Part shown: positions 43,767-54,968 of the stretch, piece after piece
Position numbering within the stretch: the stretch's first letter is position 1
Layout of the letters: every line of letters begins with the position of its first letter
Assembly (NCBI RefSeq): GCF_015074785.1
Contig: NZ_CP042464.1
Span: 2,846,001 to 2,910,000 of the forward strand
DNA length: 64,000 bases
Source of the DNA: Segatella copri
GTDB taxonomy: Bacteria > Bacteroidota > Bacteroidia > Bacteroidales > Bacteroidaceae
Direction of reading: 5' to 3'
The notes under the pieces: generated by a model
The model's database searches: none
What the model was told of the DNA's origin: nothing
What the model saw: only the letters and a program-made list of their open reading frames with translations
Made by a program: the position numbers and the translations under genes

Positions 43767-45488
43767 TTACACAGCCTCAGATGTTCTGACGCCCATGCGA
43801 GCCTCGGCGACATTAACCACATAATCACCCAGTTTTTCGCATTCCTGAATGATATCCATATACAATGTACCTACACCATAGGTATAAAGATGGTTATCCA
43901 CATCATCCAGGTTCTGGTTTCTCAACTGAGTACGATAATTATTAATCTCAGTCTCGATATTGTACGTATGGTTGAGATTGATAGAATGGCGTTCATGAGC
44001 AAACATATAGTTCATCTGAGTCAGCGCCTCATCTACCAACTTAAACATCTGATGAATGTTTTCACTCTGCTTGGCAGTAAACTCCTCCTTGTTTTCACCC
44101 TTGCGCTTAATGGTGCGGGCAAGATTAAAGCAACTGTCACCAATACTCTCGATTTCAGAAATCTCACGCAACATCGCACGGATCTTCGCCTTGGTATCAT
44201 CACTCAGATGAGCATCGCTCACCTGATCAAGATACTTGGCAATCTCAATCTCCATATTATCAGAAATACCCTCATACTTCTCAATACGCTCATAGAGCTT
44301 GTCGAAAGTCTTGGAATCCTGAGTTTCCAGCAACTCTCTCACCATACCAAACATACGATGGATGCGCTCGCCGAAACTGCCGATTTCCTGCTGTGCCTCG
44401 AAGACAGAAAGTTCTGGTGTCTTCATGATGCCAGCCTGGATAAAGCGCAAACGGAAATCTTCATCCTCCTTATCTGCCTTAGGCTTGATAAGTTTGCAGA
44501 CAACTTTTTCCAACTGTGGGATAAACCAAATCAGAACGCCCGTGTTACAAACATTGAAACAGGTATGGAACATCGCCAGGACAATTGGCAACAACTTCGT
44601 CTTCTGTGCCGCAGACATACCACCATCAGGATCATACCCCACGATAGAGCAAACGAAATCTACAAATGGATAGAACAGGCAGAGAACCCAGATTACACCA
44701 AAGACATTGAATACCAGATGGGCCAAGGCTGCACGACGAGCCTGGGCATTGGCACCCAAAGCGGCAAGATTGGCTGTAGCGGTAGTTCCGATATTCTCAC
44801 CCATCACCAAGGCAATACCCAGATAGATAGGGAGTACGCCTGTAGAACAGAGTAAGATAGTTATAGCCATCACAGCCGCCGAACTCTGTACGATACAGGT
44901 TATAAGTGTACCGATCAGGAGGAAGACTACAATCGTAAAATGGCTCTTCGTATCGAAGGAACCAAAGAAATCGATAACCGCCGGATTATGTTCCAGATCA
45001 AGAGCCTTACCCGCACTACTCAACAGAACGAGCGAGAAGAAGAGGAAGGCGATACCAAAAAGGAAATCTCCGAAATAACGGCGCTTCTTACTATAAATCA
45101 GCATGATGCCGAGGAAGAACGCTGGGAATACGACAATCGTTAAATCTACATTATAACCCAGCGACATAATCCATGCCGTAAACGTGGTACCAATGTTGGC
45201 ACCCATAATAACGGTAATAGCTTGGGCTAAAGTCAGCAAACCGGCATTTACAAAAGAAACCGTCATAACGGTAGTTGCAGAGGAGCTCTGAACGGCACAG
45301 GTAATAAAGGTACCTGTAAGCATTCCCGTAAATCGGTTGGTTGTCATAGCACCCAAAATGTGGCGCAACTGAGATCCTGCCATCTTCTGCAAGGCCTCAC
45401 TCATCACCTTCATACCATAGATGAGCAAAGCTAAAGAACCGAGAATCTGAAAAAAAATCACAAGATATTGACTTGTATCCATATTCAT
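43767..45488 (-). CDS. Na+/Pi cotransporter family protein with PhoU-like domain
   Basis: 573 residues. Two inverted membrane repeats each hold the QSSSATT-type signature (AVQSSSATTVMTVSF and IVQSSAAVMAITILL), plus GANIGTTFTAW and GENIGTTATANLAAL. A PhoU-like helical domain follows from about 380 (ESIGDSCFNLARTIKRK). It would bring in phosphate with sodium, or regulate phosphate export. An alternative ATG lies at 45482. The -7 box TATATTTG is at 45524-45531 on the minus strand. Confidence 0.9.
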   Translation of the reverse strand: MNMDTSQYLVIFFQILGSLALLIYGMKVMSEALQKMAGSQLRHILGAMTTNRFTGMLTGTFITCAVQSSSATTVMTVSFVNAGLLTLAQAITVIMGANIGTTFTAWIMSLGYNVDLTIVVFPAFFLGIMLIYSKKRRYFGDFLFGIAFLFFSLVLLSSAGKALDLEHNPAVIDFFGSFDTKSHFTIVVFLLIGTLITCIVQSSAAVMAITILLCSTGVLPIYLGIALVMGENIGTTATANLAALGANAQARRAALAHLVFNVFGVIWVLCLFYPFVDFVCSIVGYDPDGGMSAAQKTKLLPIVLAMFHTCFNVCNTGVLIWFIPQLEKVVCKLIKPKADKEDEDFRLRFIQAGIMKTPELSVFEAQQEIGSFGERIHRMFGMVRELLETQDSKTFDKLYERIEKYEGISDNMEIEIAKYLDQVSDAHLSDDTKAKIRAMLREISEIESIGDSCFNLARTIKRKGENKEEFTAKQSENIHQMFKLVDEALTQMNYMFAHERHSINLNHTYNIETEINNYRTQLRNQNLDDVDNHLYTYGVGTLYMDIIQECEKLGDYVVNVAEARMGVRTSEAV

Positions 45489-45736
45489 TTGTATTTGTGG
45501 AAATGTTTGTTACGTTTCGGTTGCAAATATAATAAGATTTCTGCTTATTCCGAAATATTTGGGAAAGATATTGCGAGTTGTAACAGCATTGTAACATGTA
45601 GGACAAGAGAAGAAGACATATTGCGATTTCTCGGAGCATCGCAGAGAATAAAAACGGACGTACGCCATAGGGATGGAGCGCACGTACGTGAAGAGAGAGA
45701 TTTTATTTGATCACGTTCCACTGACCGAGAATATGA

Positions 45737-45928
45737 TTAGTCATTGGCATTAATAGCTCCACTAGGCAACTTGTTGTATCCACAGCTCAAGCAATCATAA
45801 TCAGTCAAGTTTTGAGTCAAGTCCTCACCCGAAAAATCATCCTTCAATAATGGAGCCGTTGTAAAATACCAATCGTATGTTGTCAGATTGTGATTTGTAC
45901 TATCCCAAAAGAGCCACCAAACGAACTT
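45737..45928 (-). pseudogene. 3' relic of an unidentified gene after GH66
   Basis: About 63 codons encode KFVWWLFWDSTNHNLTTYDW and then FSGEDLTQNLTDYDCLSCGYN with a stop at 45737. There is no start and the frame is closed upstream by TGATAA. The Trp/Tyr-rich make-up suggests the end of a surface carbohydrate-binding or SusD-like lipoprotein, but I cannot name the family. It lies downstream of GH66 in the same direction and may be a lost eighth gene of the locus. Confidence 0.45.
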
Positions 45929-45981
45929 TTATCAGACAAGGCATATCGGCTTGCGCCACAAGTTGCCACTGGCAATCCATA

Positions 45982-48285
45982 TTATCCCGTCGTCTCACCA
46001 TTCATGATCGGCATTTGATAGATACCCTTATGAGGATTGGGAGCGCGATCACCTGCCAAAGAATACCAAGGAGCATGGTCTTTGTTGGCAGCGACATCCG
46101 CCGTTACGCCTTCTATCGCCATGGGATCGGCTTTTTTTACCACAATTCGCATGCTATCCAGGTTGATGGTAATGTCGTAATAGCCCGACTCTGGCACACA
46201 AAACTTGTAATCGTTGCCAAAAGTGGAGAGGTGAGCCAACTGAATATAGGAGTTGAATTGATAATTCTCATACTCCGAGCAATAGCTCTTGCAATATCCC
46301 CAATCACGACCATCAGTAAACTTGAACAACTCGTTTCCTTTCAGATATACCGTGGTTTTATAGACGTTGCTCCCACTCGCCTTATTCAAAGGTATGGCTT
46401 GCGATAGGTCGTAGGCTCCATACCCATCTTTCTTCACAGCCTCACCCGTCAGATAAACCTGGCTCTCGCCTTCCATGACCACCATCGTCCAATATTCCAG
46501 GGAAGGAAGCGTAAAGGTAAGTTGATTGCCTATTTGCTCGAACGAAAGTTCTTGCACCGCACCAGCATGACTGTCTGGACTGGCTACCCATAGCTTAGAC
46601 ACCTTACGGTTGGTTTGGATGGTTACAGCCAAGTTGTCCTTCCGGGTTGGTTTCTGGCGAGTACCATTGAGGTCTCGCCAAGAAAGGTCGGAGGTGTTGG
46701 AGAAGTTGAGGAAATGAACGACATCACTGTTGCCCACGGTCTTGGCGAACGTCACGATGGAGTTTGCTTGTGGAGGCCATGCCTTCACCGTATTGCCATT
46801 CACACTCACATGAGCCGAATAAGCAGCCTTGGAAGACACGCCACGCAACCAATTCTGATAAGCTGTCAGGAAATCGTAATACCTTACGAGCGCAGTCTTC
46901 AGTTCATCGCTCATCGCCAAAGGAGCCGCTGGGAAATACTCACGAGTGAGCATGTGGTCGCCCATCTCTAGGTGAGAGCCTCCCAAGGCAAACATCACCG
47001 CATCGGTAAGCAAGGCACCAGGCGTATTGACCATGTGGTCGCCCGAGCCGCCATTGTCAGCCTTGTCGTAATTGATATAGGCTGCAAAGACCGTGGGATG
47101 CTGATGGTCGCTCAAGCGATCGTTAGTGGCGATGATGTCATAGAGATTGGCAAACTGGTCTTCTGGTGCTCCGCCATAACCGTTGCCATTGCCCCATACC
47201 TCATTATAGCAGAAATCCACATCTCTATTCACGATTTGCTCTGTTCCATAACCCGACACTGCATTCATAATCAAGGACTTCTCGGGATGAGCCTGCTTCA
47301 TGGCATCAATGAATGAGCCATAACCCGAAGGCAAATCTACCTTTTGATGATTGGCGTCATACACAGTACCACGATACCCCAACTGGTCTATCTGAAAACC
47401 ATCGAAATCAAAATTACCATACACTTCCTTGTTTCGTTCCACCATATATTGCTGCCAATCGCCATTGCCCGGTACTTGCAGATAGATATTGCTTGCCCAA
47501 GAAGAAGGGAGTCCATGATAGTCTTGATAACAATTGCCATTACCATCCTTCTTCATCAAAGCCCACTGAGACTTCACACCATCGTTTGCAGCATCCTTCC
47601 ATGCGCCAAAGCAAAGGTTATAGAAGATGGATTTCATGCCGTAAGCATGTTGTGTGGCAATATAGTTCTTGACATATTCCACGCCTACCCATCGATTGCT
47701 AATATCGGTATACCATTGGGTGAGCGAACCATCACCATTCAATTTTACAGGTCGATGGTGCATCCACTGCCAGTCTTGGAATTGCACACCATTGATATGC
47801 AATCGATTGAGATATGCCATCTCGCTCTTGATGTTGGCGTTCTTATCGACTGTACTGCTGTAATTATCAAAGTCAGCGACAAAGCCGTAACGTGGAAAAC
47901 GTTTCCAATTGCTGGAAACATCTACGGCTATCGTACCAAGAATATTTTCCACACCACTGCCCTCTGTATACAATTCCACCAAATAACCTTGATAATCGGC
48001 AGATGGTGGCAACCAAATCCACTGCTTACTCTTAGCCACCTCTGAGAAGTCTTGGACAAGAAGCACATGGGAACCATAACGATAACGCACCTTGGCCGAA
48101 GAAGGAATATTCCCTTCTGCCACAAACGTAACAGTTTGTCCTGGTACATAGCAAGCCTTGTCGGTTTTCATATTGACAGACAACTGCGAAGTAACTGTGG
48201 CAGCATAACTACAAAGGGAAAGCATGAGGGGCAATGCCAACACCATCATACGTTTAGGCAAGAAGAGGAGTAAAGGTTTTCTCAT
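45982..48285 (-). CDS. GH66 family dextranase-like enzyme
   Basis: 767 residues. Signal peptide, an N-terminal beta-sandwich (VNMKTDKACYVPGQTVTFVA), the (beta/alpha)8 barrel from about 130 (FVADFDNYSS, GVQFQDWQWMHHRP) with the probable nucleophile Asp in FDGFQIDQLG and the acid Glu in FCYNEVWG, then C-terminal beta domains. GH66 enzymes cut alpha-1,6-glucan (dextran) inside the chain or make cyclic isomaltooligosaccharides; I see no CBM35 insert, which favours plain dextranase. Last gene of the locus. The C-terminus (KGIYQMPIMNGETTG) looks cut short compared with the usual KGIYIxNGKK ending, and a gene relic follows. Confidence 0.85.
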   Translation of the reverse strand: MRKPLLLFLPKRMMVLALPLMLSLCSYAATVTSQLSVNMKTDKACYVPGQTVTFVAEGNIPSSAKVRYRYGSHVLLVQDFSEVAKSKQWIWLPPSADYQGYLVELYTEGSGVENILGTIAVDVSSNWKRFPRYGFVADFDNYSSTVDKNANIKSEMAYLNRLHINGVQFQDWQWMHHRPVKLNGDGSLTQWYTDISNRWVGVEYVKNYIATQHAYGMKSIFYNLCFGAWKDAANDGVKSQWALMKKDGNGNCYQDYHGLPSSWASNIYLQVPGNGDWQQYMVERNKEVYGNFDFDGFQIDQLGYRGTVYDANHQKVDLPSGYGSFIDAMKQAHPEKSLIMNAVSGYGTEQIVNRDVDFCYNEVWGNGNGYGGAPEDQFANLYDIIATNDRLSDHQHPTVFAAYINYDKADNGGSGDHMVNTPGALLTDAVMFALGGSHLEMGDHMLTREYFPAAPLAMSDELKTALVRYYDFLTAYQNWLRGVSSKAAYSAHVSVNGNTVKAWPPQANSIVTFAKTVGNSDVVHFLNFSNTSDLSWRDLNGTRQKPTRKDNLAVTIQTNRKVSKLWVASPDSHAGAVQELSFEQIGNQLTFTLPSLEYWTMVVMEGESQVYLTGEAVKKDGYGAYDLSQAIPLNKASGSNVYKTTVYLKGNELFKFTDGRDWGYCKSYCSEYENYQFNSYIQLAHLSTFGNDYKFCVPESGYYDITINLDSMRIVVKKADPMAIEGVTADVAANKDHAPWYSLAGDRAPNPHKGIYQMPIMNGETTG

Positions 48286-48317
48286 AAAAACGATTTTATA
48301 AGGATGATGAACATAAA

Positions 48318-48359
48318 CTCCCCATACCCCTATATATAATAAGGTATAGGTATGGGGAG
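48318..48359 (-). terminator. Hairpin between GH97 and GH66 genes
   Basis: Inverted repeat CTCCCCATACC / GGTATGGGGAG with extra TATAG pairing. On the minus strand a short T run follows. It lies in the widest gap of the operon and could lower GH66 expression or protect the upstream message. Confidence 0.6.
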
Positions 48360-48377
48360 AAAAATATATCTATCTTT

Positions 48378-50537
<2,160 letters not shown>

Positions 50538-50571
50538 TTATTGTGATACAAAATTAGGTAAATTATATACT

Positions 50572-51996
50572 TTACTTGAGTCTTACGATCTTACAACCAT
50601 GAGCAGGAATAGTAGCTGTGATAGAAGAGCCACTGCCTTCGTCCTCATGCTCCCAAAGGTCACGGATTTGTTTGGTGCCTTGTATGCCAAGCGTACTGAA
50701 ATCAACTGTCACTTGGTCGGAGTTGTCATTGCGATTGAAGATACCAAGCACATAGTCGCCATTGGTCATCTGTCCATACCATATCTCATTGTTCTTGTCG
50801 TTGAGCTTGTCGCTGAGAGGCTTGCCCACGAAACCATCCTTGTTGAGGGCGAGCAACTCATCGTTGGTATAATACTTCATGTCATTGCCAATCGTAGATG
50901 GCAGGTCGGAGGCTGCGACTGGGCCACCAGCCATCAACTGCAAGGAAACTACCGTCTGCTTCTCTGCATCCGTATCGAATGTATTGAGGCGAATGAAGTC
51001 ACCATCGAGAATCACCTTGTTGCGACCGCTGATATGCGACCAATAGGTAAATCCATCAAACATATTCATGCAGTTAGGCCATGTGCGATAAGACTTACCC
51101 TTGTCCTGGGCAGAGCAGTGCCACCAGCCACCAGTACCTGTATCTGCCACGATACGAATCATGTTACCATAAAGGCTCTCTACCTGTGCGTCGGCATACA
51201 AGTGAGGCATCACAAGTGAGGTGAAGATACCATATTTCTTGGCAGACTCGGCGATGTATCGCATGGCGAGCGCATAGCTCTCGCGACCATAGCCACGACC
51301 AGTGACACCGACGTTGCGATCCTGTCCATCCTCATACCAAGAGAGGAAGTCCATTCGGATGAACTCTACACCCATCTCCTTGTAATGCTTGAAGAAGCCA
51401 TCGATATACTCCTTGCAACCGGGATTCTCGGCTACAGCCCAAGAGAAATCCATGTCCTTGGCAGTAGGATGAGACAACTTGTCCTTATTCTCGCCATTAT
51501 AGAAGAGGTCGTTGAAGGTATATTCCGTGCCCTCTATCTTGGTTTCTCTTGGACCATGAATCCAGAGAGGATTGTCATAGACACCCAGTTTCAAGCCCTT
51601 CGCCTTACACTTGGCTGCAATGTCCTTAAGAGCCTGAGAACCATAATGGGTCATATAACCGCTCTCATCCTCGGAAAGCATTGGGATGAAACCATCCGTA
51701 CAAATCATGTCATAGCCTGATGGCTTGAGTTGGGTGGCCACATAGTCGATAAGTTCATCCCATTGGTCGGAGGTAAGATCCATATCGTTGTTGCTTACAC
51801 CTTTAGCGTTTTGCAACATGCAATACTCATATACACTCCAATAGAGAGGAGCCTTCACACCATCGTGGACACCTTCCACTACAGGAAGGTTGGATAGCTT
51901 GTGAGTAGAAGGATAGTTCATTTCCACATCATTGGCACAAGAGCCAAACAGAGAAACGGCAACTATCGCCAAGGAAAATAATATTGATTTTTTCAT
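50572..51996 (-). CDS. GH27-like glycoside hydrolase, lipoprotein (possibly isomalto-dextranase)
   Basis: 474 residues. Lipobox (AVSLFGSCAND). A clan GH-D-type barrel: MICTDGFIPM, KGLKLGVYDNPLW, the probable nucleophile Asp in EFIRMDFLSWY and the acid/base Asp in RIVADTGTGGWW; a C-terminal beta domain ends in PAHGCKIVRLK. GH27 holds alpha-galactosidases and also isomalto-dextranases. In an alpha-glucan locus beside GH66, an alpha-1,6-glucan activity is the better guess. The lipid anchor could place it at the cell surface. The family call is moderate and the substrate inferred. Confidence 0.7.
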   Translation of the reverse strand: MKKSILFSLAIVAVSLFGSCANDVEMNYPSTHKLSNLPVVEGVHDGVKAPLYWSVYEYCMLQNAKGVSNNDMDLTSDQWDELIDYVATQLKPSGYDMICTDGFIPMLSEDESGYMTHYGSQALKDIAAKCKAKGLKLGVYDNPLWIHGPRETKIEGTEYTFNDLFYNGENKDKLSHPTAKDMDFSWAVAENPGCKEYIDGFFKHYKEMGVEFIRMDFLSWYEDGQDRNVGVTGRGYGRESYALAMRYIAESAKKYGIFTSLVMPHLYADAQVESLYGNMIRIVADTGTGGWWHCSAQDKGKSYRTWPNCMNMFDGFTYWSHISGRNKVILDGDFIRLNTFDTDAEKQTVVSLQLMAGGPVAASDLPSTIGNDMKYYTNDELLALNKDGFVGKPLSDKLNDKNNEIWYGQMTNGDYVLGIFNRNDNSDQVTVDFSTLGIQGTKQIRDLWEHEDEGSGSSITATIPAHGCKIVRLK

Positions 51997-52017
51997 TGTT
52001 CTAATCGCTTTAATTGA

Positions 52018-53193
52018 TTATTTCTTTACCACCTTTATCGTTTTGTTGTTGATGTCAATGGTGATTTGATAAGTACCTGCCTCTGTTACTTTCCACTGGT
52101 CGTCAGGACTTGCCGTGAAGACCATATCTGAAGCCGAAACTCCACTAGCATCTACTGTGACATTGGCAGAAGAAGGACGATAGAAAGGAGCGTTGAAATC
52201 TTTCTCCTCACTCATCTTAAATGTACCCTCCGTGAGTTGACCTTCCCATGTAAATACATCCTTGTTAGATGCATCCTGGGTAAACTCTTGCGCGTTGTCC
52301 CAAGCCCAACCACCTGCGGTAGCATCACCTATCATATAGATATGTGTTTCTTTCTGAAGCTCACCCAAGAACTCTGACTTGATGGTCCAGTGCTTAAGAT
52401 CCAAGGTTAAGCGATACTTGCCCTGTACCTCTACTCTCCACTTGTTGTCGTTACCACCAGCGTAATATTCGAACTTCTCATCCTCTACACCATCCTTGTT
52501 AATCTTGACACCATCTGAAGGGCAGTGGATGAAGGAAGCACCCCAATCTTTTTCGCCACTAAATTTCAATTCACCTGTCTTTAATTCTCCTTCGTATACA
52601 AAGATGTAGTCAGAACTCTTCGTAAGTTCAGTTGCCTGTCCCCAGTCCCAGCCACCAGGAGTAGCGGTTCCGATAATATACAGGTGTTCTAAAGATATAG
52701 GCTCAACAGCTGGCTTTTCTTTCTCACCGAGGTATTCGGTAGACATGGTCCAATTGCGCATATCAAACGTAAGACGATATTTACCAGCATCTGTAACTCT
52801 CCACTTGTTATCAGGGGCGCCTGCCCACATCGCAAAAGTCTGTCCACTAACATTTGACTTAGAGATTATCTCTTGGTCATTGACTGGACGGATAAACGGA
52901 TTGTCATAACTACCAGCTACAAGACAAAGTTTCATTTCTCCTGCATTGAGAGTACCCTCCCAAGTAAAGAGCATAGGGTCATCTGCCTTTTGGGTAAAAG
53001 GAGTTGGATCGTCTATACTCCATCCATTTGGGGTTGCATCACCCACCATGAACAACGTAGAAGTCTTAATTGGCAGATTACCATCAATGATCTTCAAGTC
53101 TTTCTCGCCATCACAACCAGTAAACAAGGTCATCAGGAGAGAGAAAATAAACAAGCTGAGGCTGAATTGCTTCAATTGAATATTTCGTTTCAT
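52018..53193 (-). CDS. SusE/SusF-like surface glycan-binding lipoprotein
   Basis: 391 residues. Lipobox (IFSLLMTLFTGCDGE), then three tandem domains of about 115 residues starting near 46, 170 and 283, each opening with the same signature: FMVGDATPNGWSIDD, YIIGTATPGGWDWGQ and YMIGDATAGGWAWDN, and each holding NKWRV or DQWKV followed by TIDINN-like strands. These are the starch-binding repeats of SusF/SusE. Aromatic residues in GGWxW and the Lys/Arg nearby are the expected glucan contacts. It would hold alpha-glucan at the outer surface near SusCD. Confidence 0.9.
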   Translation of the reverse strand: MKRNIQLKQFSLSLFIFSLLMTLFTGCDGEKDLKIIDGNLPIKTSTLFMVGDATPNGWSIDDPTPFTQKADDPMLFTWEGTLNAGEMKLCLVAGSYDNPFIRPVNDQEIISKSNVSGQTFAMWAGAPDNKWRVTDAGKYRLTFDMRNWTMSTEYLGEKEKPAVEPISLEHLYIIGTATPGGWDWGQATELTKSSDYIFVYEGELKTGELKFSGEKDWGASFIHCPSDGVKINKDGVEDEKFEYYAGGNDNKWRVEVQGKYRLTLDLKHWTIKSEFLGELQKETHIYMIGDATAGGWAWDNAQEFTQDASNKDVFTWEGQLTEGTFKMSEEKDFNAPFYRPSSANVTVDASGVSASDMVFTASPDDQWKVTEAGTYQITIDINNKTIKVVKK

Positions 53194-53216
53194 AATTGTA
53201 TCTTATTAAAAATGGT

Positions 53217-54944
53217 TTACTTATTATAACCAGGATTCTGAACCAACTCATGGTTTGCATTCAAGACATCACGCATGATAGGCCAAATCTCTGTATGTTT
53301 GTCGGCATCTGGAGTCTTGTCCCACCAGGTACCAGAAGAGAACTTGCCATAGCGGATGAGGTCGATACGGCGACGGCTCTCTGCGAAGAACTCACGTCCC
53401 CACTCATCGAGCATCTCGTCCAGGTCAAGCTTGGCATTACCCTCAGGCGCATAGAGATACTCCTCATAATCAGCAGCAGGATAATTACGCTTGCGCACGC
53501 TGTTGAGCAACTTACCTGCCTCCTCTGGCTTGCCTTGACGAAGTTTGCACTCTGCGAGCGAGTAGATAATCTCTGGCAAACGAATCTCTGTATAATCGCT
53601 CTCCAACTGATGCTCATCATCATCGCTATAAAGAGGATATTTTACGAAATGCCAACCTGAGTTATGGTCACCATCACGCAAGGTAGAAGAGGTTGCAGAT
53701 AGCCACTTGGTAGGAGGAGTGCTCTGGAACTTGCCCACAGCATCACGGATATACAACTCATAATCTACCTCTGGTGCCTTTACACGCTTGGTAGCTCCAT
53801 TCTCATCCTTATACTCCAAGTAGCCATACAAGAACATACCCTCACGCTTGCTGTTACCCAAGTTGCGATAGAGCTTCAGACGCTCATCGTCTGGATATTT
53901 CTTGAATTTCTGGATAGGCATACCCAAGTCGTACTTATACATCGTACCGTTAGGCGCATAGCTTGGAGAAGCTGCATACTTCGTGTTATGACCACCTGCC
54001 TTGTTCTTGGTATCATTGAGATAATAGTTGGCACGTGCAGGTACTGTCCACATATAGGTATCGCCATCATACTGCCAATGGCTATAGCCTGGGGCACCTG
54101 GGAAACCGAAGATTACCTCATCACAAGCATCATTGTCCCAGTCAAAGGCGGCATCCCAACGGTCTGCTACTTGATACTTGCCATACTTGCCATCCAAGAT
54201 GTCTTGAGCCACTTGGGCACACTCTGTATAATGATCCTCGCCGATATATACTTGGGCATTAAGATAAAGACGAACCAACAAGGCGGCTGCACCTGCCTTG
54301 GTCCACTGACCTTGAAGGGTAGAGTTTGTTCCAAGCTCTGTCTTCTCAACAAGAAGTGGCAAGCACTCCTTCAACTCGCTCTCTATGAAATCGTAGATTA
54401 CCTTAGGCTCCACTTGCTTCATGGAAGCGCCAGTGGTTGTGGTCACCAATGGCACATTGCGGAAACCATCGAGCAAACGAAGGTAGAACCATGCTCGCAA
54501 CACGCGGCACTGGGCTGTAAGGTTGTTGAACTCAGACTGTGAGAAACCGAACTTTTCAAAAGAAAGCGTACCTAAGTCCTCTATGACCTTACAACTCTGC
54601 ATGATACCCTGGAAGCAGCCATTCCATTCGGTCTGGCAATCACCTCCGTCCTCTACATTATACTCATGATAGTGGTATCTACGCCATTTTCCACCATCAT
54701 CCCACCAACCATCACGGGTAGGAGTAATCAGTTGGTCGGCAGTAAGCTCGTTGAGCACATGACGACTCTCTATGCTCCAGTAAGCATGCTCAAAAGGACG
54801 GAATGTGGCTCTGACCACATCGTTCTTGGTATTATAATAGTTCTCTGATGCCACCTGATCGTAGAGCTTCTCGCTCAAATCAGTACAACTTGTCATGGCA
54901 AGTGTACCAAAAGCAGCAGATACAATATAATTGAATATTTTCAT
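53217..54944 (-). CDS. susD: SusD/RagB-family glycan-binding lipoprotein
   Basis: 575 residues. Lipobox (FGTLAMTSCTDLSEKLYDQV), then TPR-like helical SusD fold (QCRVLRAWFYLRLLDGFRNVPLVT, AGAAALLVRLYLNAQVYIG), late EIIYSLAECKLRQGKPEEAGKLLNSVR and EWGREFFAESRRRIDLIRYGKF, and the usual ending LVQNPGY. It forms the lid on the SusC transporter and binds the oligosaccharide outside the cell. 24 bp after susC. Confidence 0.95.
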   Translation of the reverse strand: MKIFNYIVSAAFGTLAMTSCTDLSEKLYDQVASENYYNTKNDVVRATFRPFEHAYWSIESRHVLNELTADQLITPTRDGWWDDGGKWRRYHYHEYNVEDGGDCQTEWNGCFQGIMQSCKVIEDLGTLSFEKFGFSQSEFNNLTAQCRVLRAWFYLRLLDGFRNVPLVTTTTGASMKQVEPKVIYDFIESELKECLPLLVEKTELGTNSTLQGQWTKAGAAALLVRLYLNAQVYIGEDHYTECAQVAQDILDGKYGKYQVADRWDAAFDWDNDACDEVIFGFPGAPGYSHWQYDGDTYMWTVPARANYYLNDTKNKAGGHNTKYAASPSYAPNGTMYKYDLGMPIQKFKKYPDDERLKLYRNLGNSKREGMFLYGYLEYKDENGATKRVKAPEVDYELYIRDAVGKFQSTPPTKWLSATSSTLRDGDHNSGWHFVKYPLYSDDDEHQLESDYTEIRLPEIIYSLAECKLRQGKPEEAGKLLNSVRKRNYPAADYEEYLYAPEGNAKLDLDEMLDEWGREFFAESRRRIDLIRYGKFSSGTWWDKTPDADKHTEIWPIMRDVLNANHELVQNPGYNK

Positions 54945-54968
54945 TATTTCTATATTTTTAGATGATTA

